A DNA stretch of 64,000 nucleotides from Barthelona sp. PCE (lineage: Eukaryota; Metamonada: BaSk clade), in the NCBI GenBank assembly GCA_040285745.1, contig JAUFOR010000002.1, positions 1,054,001-1,118,000 of the forward strand, written 5' to 3'. Positions 47,975-56,555 of the stretch are shown piece by piece (within the stretch, counting starts at the first letter, position 1; every line of letters starts with the position of its first letter). The translations under genes and the position numbers were made by a program. The notes below the pieces were generated by a model, which saw only the letters and a program-made list of their open reading frames with translations, ran no database searches and was not told where the DNA came from.

Positions 47975-48845
47975 CTACTCTTCAAATAACAGTGTGCAAC
48001 ATGGACTGTTGCAGTTGGATCTACGTCGATAATTATCAACTTGATCGATATCTTGATCAATTCCTTGAAATAAAGGTGTTGAAATAGAACGATCACGAAT
48101 ACGATATGATAAAAAGGGGGAAAACTCTCCCTCACTTGATCCAGTACTTGCTTCAAAACACGGTGACATGTTATCTTCAGACTCAGTCTCTGCTTCAGTG
48201 CACTCAAAATTAAAAGCTAAAGGATGAGTTTCAGTAAGTGAACGTAAACGGCGAGGATGCATGGGGGAATCAATACCATTGGAAAAAGAATTGGAACGTA
48301 ATATGCGATAGCTGCTGTGGTGCTCGCGGTCACAACAGTGAGCAATTTGCTCAAATTCACCATCATCCTGAGTAATATAGCCACCATTGCAATGCTCAGG
48401 GTATAACTCATAGAAACGTCTATATCCTCCCTCAAGAATGCCACAGTGCTCAAATTTTTGGAGACCAAACTCAGAGAATTCTGTACAAGTTCTTCTATCA
48501 AGATCAATAAATGTCTTCAATGTTTTAGGCCCTCTCTTTTGAGAATATTCACAATGAAAGACGAGTAACCACTCACTGTCAATTTCTCCGTTCTCAAAAA
48601 AGTCATGCAGTTCATCTTTCTTCCAGATGTGATGAGCTCCAGCAATATGCCCACCTTCAAACTCGTATGGGTAACGACAGTCAATAATCGCCGTCTTATG
48701 CATGCAGAAGACTTCATGTTCACCATTAAGTACCAAAGCAAGCTAAATGTAAGGAAATTATATTTCAAAAAAATCATACGTCTTCGGGAGAGATTACTCT
48801 GCTTGATTCTGTCAGTGAGCATGAGCTATATGTAATGGGTTCCAT
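47975..48845 (-). CDS. CDC25: CDC25-like dual-specificity phosphatase, minimal (one intron)
   Basis: Exons 48845-48780 and 48742-47975 give 277 residues. The rhodanese-fold catalytic domain takes up most of the protein: RVISPEDLALVLNG, then AIIDCRYPYEFEGGHIAGA (the CDC25 signature) and the active-site loop HCEYSQKRGP with Cys86 and the CX5R arginine. GGYRRFYELYPEHC matches the CDC25 C-terminal helix. The long regulatory N-terminus of fungal and animal CDC25 is missing; instead a Ser-rich tail with several SP-like sites follows. CDC25 removes inhibitory phosphates from CDK1. Catalytic residues are intact. Confidence 0.88.
48743..48779 (-). other. spliceosomal intron in CDC25 (37 bases)
   Basis: Starts GTATGA and ends CTTACATTTAG; phase 0 joins Pro-Glu-Asp to Leu-Ala-Leu, which restores the CDC25 sequence. 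At 37 bases it is among the shortest introns seen in this window. The branch motif CTTAC is one base off the CTAAY pattern. Confidence 0.88.
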
Positions 48846-49571
48846 ATTTTTGAAAGAAACCCACTAAGAAATGTATAAAAGCCAATACACTTTCAACTAT
48901 GTATGCTCAATATTGCGCATGTTGATTCTGCGTTCTACCATCATAAATGAGCGAATCTCCAGCATCCAAATACGTGTAAATTTTACAAGACAGAAGCTTC
49001 ATCAGATTGAATTTTTGCCAAACCAATGGGCTCTAAACGCTTCAGTCATGCCAAAAATGGATAATTGTTCAATTTTGTTGTTATCAGATAAAAACAGTTA
49101 AAACTACACTACAGCACAATAAAATAGATGCCTCGGAATAAACAATGCTATCTCTGCAGTACAAATACGAAAAAAAGTACAGATCTTGTAAGAATATTTA
49201 ATAATTCGATTCTGAATATTCTACAATAATATAATCCATTGATATGTCGGTTTAGTTCAATTGTACCCGAGTGCATTGTACTAAACAGTGTATAAAATAA
49301 GCAAACGTGTAGAATTTCTTTTGCATAAGGATAACCCGGTTTATGTGGTTTAGTACATTGCATATAGATTCTTTAACGGTTATTTTTTGAAAAAAAACAG
49401 AGCACTCATGGAGTATATGTTTTCAACCTTCTTTTCAATAAATGCGCAAAAAAGAAATACAATCGATCTTTCAAAAGGATCATTAGTCACTACGCACAAA
49501 TATTGAGCCAGAAATACTGCCAGAAAAAAATGTTTGATTTACTAGTTATCCTATTCGTTTTTCGGCACAGA
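48846..49571. other. longest non-coding stretch, 726 bases, with inverted repeat
   Basis: No conserved frame or named RNA found. It includes the inverted repeat at 49272-49286 and 49348-49362, a palindrome TGTAAATTTTACA at about 48977, and Sm-site-like runs (AATTTTTG near 49010, ATTTTTGG on the minus strand near 49049). Its size is unusual for this window, where most spacers are below 300 bases, so a non-coding RNA gene is plausible. The final 70 bases are the 3' flank of the zinc-ribbon gene. Confidence 0.4.
49272..49362. repeat. 15-base inverted repeat with a 61-base loop
   Basis: TGCATTGTACTAAAC at 49272-49286 is the reverse complement, with one mismatch, of GTTTAGTACATTGCA at 49348-49362. 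A transcript of either strand could fold into a stem. Direct copies of GGTTTAGT also occur at about 49249 and 49347. Confidence 0.45.
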
Positions 49572-50103
49572 TTACTGCCACATGATGTCTCTGTTACTTT
49601 CAGATACACGCTCATCCATGAACTCCCAATCATATCTTGCATACTGACCAGTAGGAACATTAGTACCTTCTTCAATAGCCTTACGTACCTGAGCACGTGA
49701 CTCTTCATACATCTGCTTTGAAGGACCAATGGGAAGCTCAAACTCTATATCACAATGAGGACAAAAAGCATCTGCTTCTTCATCAAAATCCAAAACATCA
49801 ACTCTGAATGTTTTCTTACAATCTCTGCACACGAGAGCGACCTCGTTGTGAATGTTCATTGAGTGATCTTCTGCACTATCATGACTAAATGTGAATAAAA
49901 AAATTTTTTAAAGTTTGTGAATAAAAAAAAGTATAACACACATGAAGCGCACTACAATATCGTGTACCAAACGCACTAATGATCTGGTTGATAACTGATT
50001 CAACATCATTAATCAAGAGATGAAAAAATGAATGTTCTTCAATGCAGCACCTTAAATTCTTCAATGAATGGACATTGGTCATCACAACTTTATGTATAAA
50101 CAT
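49572..50103 (-). CDS. zinc-ribbon protein, unknown (probably one intron)
   Basis: Exon 2 (49884-49572) is secure: NEVALVCRDCKKTFRVDVLD, then FCPHCDIEFELPIG, a treble-clef/ribbon with two CxxC pairs 24 residues apart, and a helical end with QYARYDWEFMDERVS. Exon 1 (50103-49940) would add MFIHKVVMTNVHSLKNLRCC to QIISAFGTRYCSALHV and make 158 residues. The donor would be GTGTTA, which departs from GTATGT, and the acceptor is TTCACATTTAG; phase forces this choice. If exon 1 is wrong, ATG 49859 starts a 95-residue protein. Family not recognised. Confidence 0.55.
49885..49939 (-). other. possible intron (55 bases), weak donor
   Basis: Bounded by GTGTTA and CACATTTAG on the minus strand. The better-looking GTGTGT two bases earlier would create a stop. 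The acceptor half resembles the consensus (ACATTTAG) but the branch CTAAY is not intact. Confidence 0.4.
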
Positions 50104-50413
50104 GCCAAAAAATACATGGATACCATTTCTTGCAGCATGGTGTTCTGAGATTAACCTTATTATCTGGGAAGTGATCGCACATTGTGTATTTCAATAAATA
50201 AAATGCAAAAAAGTAATGAAAGGGTTATAAAGGGGATAACAATGTTTAGATGCATAGATGTACAGTTTTGACCCCTGAAGTGGCTTAAACTTCTATTTAC
50301 TTGCCATTTACCTCGGAAAAATATGGAATAGACCATAATTCACACTTGCGCATTTTTGTTTCAACAAATATTTCCCTTTTCATCGTTTTTTAACATCGTG
50401 GCATCATCCAAAC
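50104..50413. other. divergent promoter region, 310 bases
   Basis: Between the zinc-ribbon gene and the coiled-coil gene. A short ACCAT/ATGGT hairpin lies near 50125-50145 and GCATCATCCAAAC sits directly before the ATG at 50414. Nothing else can be supported. Confidence 0.45.
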
Positions 50414-52426
50414 ATGGCTCTATCCCAAGAGGCGATTGAAAGCCTTTTCACAGATGACGAGCAATCATCAGACGAATTTCATATTCCTTCTTTTGGCTCT
50501 CAAAGGAAGAAAAACGTAACCAACGATTTATTAGCAGCCATAGACCAGGACTTGGACTTCTTAAGTCCTGATACTGATGAAGAAACAAGTTCTCCCATAG
50601 TGTCTTCGCGGCAAACAACCTCTAAAAAACAATTGGGCAAATCTTTTTCGGAACAATTCGACATAAACAAGATCCCCATAGCCACAGTATCCCCTAAAAA
50701 GCAACAAAGACAACCACAAGTATCACCATCCCTCATTGATACAGAAACATCCCCTGATATTGTAACGCATTTAAGCTCAGCATCTGAAGTTCAGTTTGTG
50801 TCAAACTTCCCTCAGAACGACGTGACGTATGCGCTTAGTGATGAAGAAGATAGTGGATTGTACAAGCATCTTGATGCTATTGAAGAGAGTAACTTACAGA
50901 GTAATATCTTTGACGAATTTGAGAGCACCAAAAGGCAACAAGAGGAGAGTAAGAAGATCACCACGACTCCATTACAGTCAGCTGTGATAATTGAGCCAAA
51001 AACTGTTGAAATATCAGCAGCTCAACATCATCACAGCGTTGCAACAACAGGATTTTTGGATTCACAACGTTTGATTGAGGAGATAGAGCAGCGTTCACAG
51101 AAGCACATTGCTGTGTACAAAGATATAATTGTTGAGAAGGACCGAGAGCAGACCAAGATAAGAGAGATGTACAAGATAGAATTGGAACGTCAAAACAGGC
51201 TTCATCAGGATTATTTAAAACAGGTGGAACAGCTAAAACGCGAGGAGGTGGATATTCTTAAGAATCAGAAGAGAGTTGAGATTGAACATCTTAAGCAGCA
51301 CTATGAGACATTACTCAACCAGAAAGAGGTGTTTTTTAACAACCAAATGAATAATCTGAAGGATCAAATAGATACAAAGAAGATTCTGAACGGATTAAAA
51401 TTTGATCTTCAGAGTAATTTCAGTAATTTGAATAATATGTTAATTGAGAATCAAAGCATGCAAGGTATGCAAACCAATAGTTTGGAAATCATGGGAATCG
51501 AGAAGTTAGAAAAGATATTATCGAAAATGATATTTGAGAAGAATCAGATCAAGGAAGAAGAGAAGGATTTCTTCAGAGAAAAAGAAGCAAAGTTTGATGA
51601 AATGCAAGATTTATTTAGATCTATGACTGTTGAGCTCAAGACTGTTAAAGAACAGCAGAGTAAGTTGAATATAAATCAACACAATTTTAATAACTTTGTT
51701 AATACAACTACCAAGAAGTTACAAGGCAAGGAAGCTGAATTAGATCATCGGGAAATGAGTATTGTTATTCAGGAGAACAGGTTAAAGGAGTTGCAAGAGA
51801 AGCTTGAGAGCGAACAGATGCAGTTAAACAAGGATCGTGGTCTGTTTGACATTGAGACAAAGAAACTAATTCAAACAACATCACAAGTACATGAAAAGTC
51901 TCAAAATCTAGTTAAAATGAAGAATGAAATTGAGCATGAGAGGAAACAGCTGCTTGATCTTAAAAACAACCAAGATAATATGCAAACTGCCCTTATTCTT
52001 AAAGAAAAGCAAATTAAAGCTCAAGAAGAAAGAATGATTGACAATCTTCAGTACTTTTCTTCGCATTTATCCCCAAAATTCCCTTCATCATCACTAAACC
52101 AAACGTTGCGGACCACTGAACTTAATGATGTGTTATCAATGCAACGTCAAATCGATACCAACATTAACAAGTCAGAAATGAATGCTGTATCACCTGTAAG
52201 CACAGGATCCTTCAATTTTGAAGAGATAGAGAGCTTAATGAATAAGGCAGATTCTTTGGTTAATGCTTCAAAAAGGTTAAGAAAAAAGTCAACCGACGCT
52301 CATATTAAGCACGAACAGGCACCTAGAAATCTTCTTGAAAACAATGAAACAGCGTTTTCACCACAATTCATTCATGACTCAGAACTTACACCAATGCGTG
52401 ATATTAGCTCAAGTATTTCTCGCTAA
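50414..52426 (+). CDS. coiled-coil protein, possibly FBF1-like
   Basis: A 670-residue protein. Residues 1-200 are acidic, Ser/Thr-rich and probably disordered, with a short helical start MALSQEAIESLFTDDE. From about 215 to 560 it is an almost continuous coiled coil rich in Gln/Glu/Lys/Asn (for example EKDREQTKIREMYKIELERQ). The C-terminus is Ser-rich with SP sites. The plan, a disordered N-half then a long coiled coil, resembles transition-fibre protein FBF1 and several centrosomal proteins; no diagnostic motif is available, so this is a hint only. Confidence 0.65.
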   Translation: MALSQEAIESLFTDDEQSSDEFHIPSFGSQRKKNVTNDLLAAIDQDLDFLSPDTDEETSSPIVSSRQTTSKKQLGKSFSEQFDINKIPIATVSPKKQQRQPQVSPSLIDTETSPDIVTHLSSASEVQFVSNFPQNDVTYALSDEEDSGLYKHLDAIEESNLQSNIFDEFESTKRQQEESKKITTTPLQSAVIIEPKTVEISAAQHHHSVATTGFLDSQRLIEEIEQRSQKHIAVYKDIIVEKDREQTKIREMYKIELERQNRLHQDYLKQVEQLKREEVDILKNQKRVEIEHLKQHYETLLNQKEVFFNNQMNNLKDQIDTKKILNGLKFDLQSNFSNLNNMLIENQSMQGMQTNSLEIMGIEKLEKILSKMIFEKNQIKEEEKDFFREKEAKFDEMQDLFRSMTVELKTVKEQQSKLNINQHNFNNFVNTTTKKLQGKEAELDHREMSIVIQENRLKELQEKLESEQMQLNKDRGLFDIETKKLIQTTSQVHEKSQNLVKMKNEIEHERKQLLDLKNNQDNMQTALILKEKQIKAQEERMIDNLQYFSSHLSPKFPSSSLNQTLRTTELNDVLSMQRQIDTNINKSEMNAVSPVSTGSFNFEEIESLMNKADSLVNASKRLRKKSTDAHIKHEQAPRNLLENNETAFSPQFIHDSELTPMRDISSSISR

Positions 52427-52437
52427 ATTTATTGTTT

Positions 52438-52863
52438 TCAGTCACTATAATTGAGTAAATCATCGCTATTTTCTGTTGAGCTGCTTGATAATTCAAGAAG
52501 GCACATGTCTGAAAGAGTCCAGATCATATTCTCAGTCGATTCCTTTAATACTTCCGTTATCGGTGAGATAGGCTCCTCATTATCAAGCAGAAACTCAAAA
52601 GGAATGTCTTTCGATATGGGAATGGATATCACATCGGAGGATCCTTCGAAAATTCGTACTGTGCTTTCAAAAGCAGGTTTAGTTGATTTGTTACTTTCAA
52701 TATTTTGACCCGTGATTTTCGATTTCTTTGGACGCTTTGTGCGTATGCGGCGCTTTTTTGGCGGATAATCGTTAGCATTGATCCTAAAAATTTTGGAAAA
52801 GTCCATATTCTTAACTTTAACGTTTTTGGATATTGGAGACAGTGTATTAATCTGTTTTAACAT
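52438..52863 (-). CDS. small basic/acidic hypothetical protein
   Basis: A 141-residue protein without a recognised domain. A basic block (PPKKRRIRTKRPKKSK, about 34-49) looks like a nuclear localisation signal and the C-terminal 60 residues are acidic and Ser-rich. It converges on the coiled-coil gene with 11 bases between stops. The frame is clean from ATG 52863 to stop and the layout matches other genes, but it could also be a short regulatory protein specific to this lineage. Confidence 0.5.
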   Translation of the reverse strand: MLKQINTLSPISKNVKVKNMDFSKIFRINANDYPPKKRRIRTKRPKKSKITGQNIESNKSTKPAFESTVRIFEGSSDVISIPISKDIPFEFLLDNEEPISPITEVLKESTENMIWTLSDMCLLELSSSSTENSDDLLNYSD

Positions 52864-53065
52864 CGCTGTGAAAAATTAAATGTTGAAAAACTTGAAGTTG
52901 AGGAGAAAATCTGAAAACAGGTCTTTTTGTTGATCATGATTCCTTCTCATTGTAAGACCCTTGACAACTGCCTTCACAATTCTAAGACTATACTAAAACT
53001 AAGAAGCGTAGTTCATTTACAAAAAGCACATAAACATAATTTTTTACCTTATCACACATCTTACA

Positions 53066-53614
53066 ATGGATAACACATGCTTACTGATCTGTGACATCCA
53101 AACTGCCTTCAAAGGTAAGGGCCGTAATTACGATGCCGTTGTTGAATCAACTATTCGTCTTGTTAAACTTGCTAAATTGCTTGAATTTTCTGTTCATATC
53201 ACTGAACAGGTTCCCGACAAGCTGGGCCGAACAGACGAGGACATCCTTGCCGCACTTGAAGCTGAAGAAGTTGAGTTCACTGTTGACGCTAAGAAACAGT
53301 TTGCCATGACTTATCCTGACACATATGACAACTACATCATCGTTGGTCTGGAGACACATGTCTGTGTTTTGCAAACCATTGATCTGATAGTTGCTGAAAA
53401 CAAGCAGGTTTTTTGTATCTTTGAAGGTATCTCTTCTATTACAAAGGTTGACCGTGATGTTGCTTTCAACTACTTTGCTAGATATCCTGCTAACGTACGC
53501 GTAATGTCACTCCAAAGTTTTGCCTTTTACTCAATTAAAACAGCCGAACATCCTCATTTCAGAGCTGTCTCAAAGATGTTTAGACATCCTGTCACCACAG
53601 AGACGGAATGGTAA
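53066..53614 (+). CDS. isochorismatase-like hydrolase (ISOC1/2 type)
   Basis: A 182-residue cysteine hydrolase of the isochorismatase fold. CLLICDIQTAFKGKG at about 4-18 holds the catalytic aspartate, VDAKKQFAMTYP the lysine (about 75), and IIVGLETHVCVLQT the nucleophilic cysteine near 102. This is the ISOC1/ISOC2 arrangement, including the TEQVP and SSITK stretches. Natural substrate in eukaryotes is unknown; such proteins are related to nicotinamidases. No targeting signal. The short 5' flank contains TTATCACACATCTTACA. Converges on GCP3 with 24 bases between stops. Confidence 0.88.
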   Translation: MDNTCLLICDIQTAFKGKGRNYDAVVESTIRLVKLAKLLEFSVHITEQVPDKLGRTDEDILAALEAEEVEFTVDAKKQFAMTYPDTYDNYIIVGLETHVCVLQTIDLIVAENKQVFCIFEGISSITKVDRDVAFNYFARYPANVRVMSLQSFAFYSIKTAEHPHFRAVSKMFRHPVTTETEW

Positions 53615-53638
53615 TAAAAAAAGTGTTTTTCTTTACAT

Positions 53639-56005
53639 TCAGCGTTTAACTTTAAACCTTCCAATTTTTGCTCTCATTGGCTTTCTATATGCTTCAATCT
53701 CATCGATATCCTCCTCTTCATCGTCTTCTTCAAACACAAAATCAACATCAAGAATCTCCTCCTCTTTCTCCTTCATTGAATAAAAACTGCTAAAGTGTAC
53801 TGAACCAATTAACCCCTCGTACTCAATAATGACGTCATATGCCTCATCAACTGCCTTTTCGGGAAGCAGCAATTGTTCTGACAATTTTGTTTTAATCATA
53901 CTAAGCTCCTTCTTGAATAACCTCGTTTTTCCATCATCTTCCTCGCTGGGTGTGACTAGATATTCGATGTACTTGTCATCAAACGCCTTGAAGTTGTCAC
54001 AAAAGTTACCACAGAGCAACAAAAACTTGTTGGATAATTTCACCAGTCCATTCAATCGTTGGTGGAATTGATCATTGGCATCCTTATCATCATCTTCATC
54101 ATCAATATTGAGGTGGAAAGCCGATTTCAAATTAAGCACAAATTCATGATGTTTACCGATCAACTCACTCAAAGTCAGATAGTTTCCTTCTCTGAGCAAA
54201 TTAGTAAACTGACTGTATTCGTTGTATATTGTTAATGATATCCACTTCTTAATATTAAGAAAGAAAGAATGTAAGAACCACAACTTCATATTGAATTCAC
54301 GATATTTCAGAAACGCTCCATCTGTGAGTTTAAGCATACGTAAACTGGGATATTTGGAGATATCCCTAACCTTAAGATACTTTTCTGCCAGCTTACGTTC
54401 GATATCGTACATCGAATAGATAAACATGCTGAGTTTCTTATACACAGCAACGCTATCATTGGTGAAGAACGGATCGAGCATAGGTAGGTTCTTGTATTGA
54501 TAAGTGAGGATGAAATTCTCCTTGTTTGTGAGCTTATCCATTGTTATCTCAATATCAAGATGATCCAAACTTTCATCATCAGTGTTTTGGAATGGTAAAT
54601 CAATAAAAGAAGTTGGGAAATAATTGTTGCTCTTCAAAATATCATAAAAATCAATAAAAAAATGACCATTTTGATACAAGCAGTAATTAAGGATATTATC
54701 TAAGTGATTCTTTAACTTAAAATTAACCAAGATCTTTTCTTTAACCATTGCACTTAAATCCTTTAAGATATCCTTTAACCTTGCTGATAACAACAGTTCG
54801 TCTTCATAGAGAAAAGAATGAAAATCTTCCTTAAGATCATGTTTCAAATGAAAGCTGGGTGAATCACATGCTAAACGCAAAAAATTCACGTATAGACCAA
54901 TCTGGAACAAACTGCGGTATATATCTTCGCTAATGAAGTTATAACACCTTTCTTCAGTAAAATAGAACATACTCAGTACATTATTAGTTGTTTTTTTTTG
55001 TTTTTTCACAAAAAAGTCCTGATATACGTCAATAAGCTCACCTTTGTTCACAAATCCATCGATAAATTGATAGTATACATCAAATGCTTTGCAAAACAGA
55101 ATTTTTGAAAAAGACTCAATTTCACTATTTCCAGAAAAACTGAGTTTAAAAAGCTCTTCCATAACTATTTTCGTTGAACTATCTTTCACTAGTCTGTTGA
55201 CAATAACATAAAACTGCTGGAATTTTGTATTCCACTCTGTGAATAAAGAATTCAAGTGAAGAAAACTAAGATAAGTATATATTTGCACTTTTGAATTAAT
55301 AACAACCAAAAATTCACCGTACTCGCGGAACATCTGGTTAATTTCATTGTAAATCTGTTGCTGGATCAAGCTATTCGTTAGTAATTTTCGTTCAATAATC
55401 TTCTTCAACTCCTTATAATAGAATCCAGTCTTTAAGGTTTTTGATATCAATTTTAGAATACCTGGTGGGAGATCAACAGTGGGGTCAACTACCAATGTCC
55501 CGTGTTCATCAAAAGAAAAGTACGTACCACTGTATCCTTGAACAACATACAAGAAATCATTCACAAAACGCTGTTCGAGCTCGTAGACGCGGCTGTTGGG
55601 TTGGAAATAGCTTACTGCCGGCGTTTCTGCTTCATGGAGTGTGGGAATAGGAAGTGGAACAGCCTTCTTCTCTGGTTTGTCCACCATGAGCAAATCAAAC
55701 ATACGTAAATGCTCAGATGTGGTGGAAAAACTGAGCTTTGAAAGAATGTGCAAGATACGTACTGCTTTTTCAGGTGTATTGCGATACTTCCTAAATAAAA
55801 GGTCTGAAAGATGTAAAAGCCGGTTGCGCAACGCCGCATCCTCGGTCTGTGCACACATTAGAGCTGTGACCACTTCTTTATCCCTTGCATACGTGAATGG
55901 ACCCACAAGCAAACTTGCAATGTGAATTGGATCTTCATCTGCCCCAAAATAATCAATGAGCCACCTTGTTAGGTCGGCAAAGCGAGAGACATCATTCTTT
56001 GACAT
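53639..56005 (-). CDS. TUBGCP3: gamma-tubulin complex component 3
   Basis: A 788-residue GRIP-domain protein; GCP2 and GCP3 with gamma-tubulin build the small complex that nucleates microtubules. The GRIP1 start is at about 150-170 (YELEQRFVNDFLYVVQGYSG), followed by YFSFDEHGT, and the GRIP2 region spans about 450-770 with FIDFYDILKSNNYF, LLREGNYLTLSELIGKHHEFV and the final basic tail. The FLYVVQG stretch is characteristic of GCP3, and the GELIDVYQDFFV block is shared by GCP2/3. ATG 56005 (MSKND) is chosen because the preceding five codons contain no ATG. Acidic insertions with EEDDEEED are near the end. Confidence 0.87.
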   Translation of the reverse strand: MSKNDVSRFADLTRWLIDYFGADEDPIHIASLLVGPFTYARDKEVVTALMCAQTEDAALRNRLLHLSDLLFRKYRNTPEKAVRILHILSKLSFSTTSEHLRMFDLLMVDKPEKKAVPLPIPTLHEAETPAVSYFQPNSRVYELEQRFVNDFLYVVQGYSGTYFSFDEHGTLVVDPTVDLPPGILKLISKTLKTGFYYKELKKIIERKLLTNSLIQQQIYNEINQMFREYGEFLVVINSKVQIYTYLSFLHLNSLFTEWNTKFQQFYVIVNRLVKDSSTKIVMEELFKLSFSGNSEIESFSKILFCKAFDVYYQFIDGFVNKGELIDVYQDFFVKKQKKTTNNVLSMFYFTEERCYNFISEDIYRSLFQIGLYVNFLRLACDSPSFHLKHDLKEDFHSFLYEDELLLSARLKDILKDLSAMVKEKILVNFKLKNHLDNILNYCLYQNGHFFIDFYDILKSNNYFPTSFIDLPFQNTDDESLDHLDIEITMDKLTNKENFILTYQYKNLPMLDPFFTNDSVAVYKKLSMFIYSMYDIERKLAEKYLKVRDISKYPSLRMLKLTDGAFLKYREFNMKLWFLHSFFLNIKKWISLTIYNEYSQFTNLLREGNYLTLSELIGKHHEFVLNLKSAFHLNIDDEDDDKDANDQFHQRLNGLVKLSNKFLLLCGNFCDNFKAFDDKYIEYLVTPSEEDDGKTRLFKKELSMIKTKLSEQLLLPEKAVDEAYDVIIEYEGLIGSVHFSSFYSMKEKEEEILDVDFVFEEDDEEEDIDEIEAYRKPMRAKIGRFKVKR

Positions 56006-56078
56006 GATGTAAACGCACAAAAAGGGTTGTTTTCTTTTTTACACTTCTATCAAACTTTTTTTTTGAAAAACATATAAC

Positions 56079-56345
56079 ATGGAGTTAGTAGGGTACATAA
56101 TGCTGAGCTTTATTAGCGTGTGGGGTGTCGTAATGCTTTCTGCGATGGGTTACTCAGCCAAACAGGGTTGGGAACTTCGAGCTGGATTAGACACAACCAA
56201 AGGTGCTGAAACGATGAAAAATTGTCTTATAGCAGCTATTCTGTGCGTTCTAATGTTCTTGTATGCAACATATTCATACAAAAAGACTCAGAAGAAGAAG
56301 AAAAATGAACAATACAACGTTGAGGCAAGCGCATCATTGATGTAG
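56079..56345 (+). CDS. RNASEK-like V-ATPase accessory subunit (putative)
   Basis: An 88-residue two-helix membrane protein. The first helix ends SVWGVVMLSAMGYSAKQGW and the second begins NCLIAAILCVLMFLYATYSYKK. These match ribonuclease kappa (RNASEK: SAWGVIMLIMLG and NCFIAAGLYLLL), which is subunit f of the vacuolar H+-ATPase and is needed for endosome acidification. The loop between helices is shorter than in animals. The tail is basic (KKTQKKKKNEQ). Divergent from GCP3, 73 bases between starts. Small helical proteins can be confused, so confidence is moderate. Confidence 0.65.
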   Translation: MELVGYIMLSFISVWGVVMLSAMGYSAKQGWELRAGLDTTKGAETMKNCLIAAILCVLMFLYATYSYKKTQKKKKNEQYNVEASASLM

Positions 56346-56555
56346 ATGAAATTTAGCGAAAGTTCACCCATGTTTTTTTCATTCAATGCAAACAATTTTT
56401 TGTACTTCTTTGATTTTACCAGATTATCTATTTTATGTGACAGGGGGCCGCTAAGTGCACATTGACGCTGTACTCCCATGTAAACATTAGTTTCTAAAGT
56501 TGTTATTTTTTTTTCTCTCCCTTTATCTTCTAGGGTTTTGTTTAATAGTTTTTAA

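Noticed and set aside
49008-49058. Sm-site-like AATTTTTG and ATTTTTGG in the large spacer
   Set aside because: Such runs are common in AT-rich DNA; no snRNA core such as ACAGAGA or GTAGTA was seen nearby.
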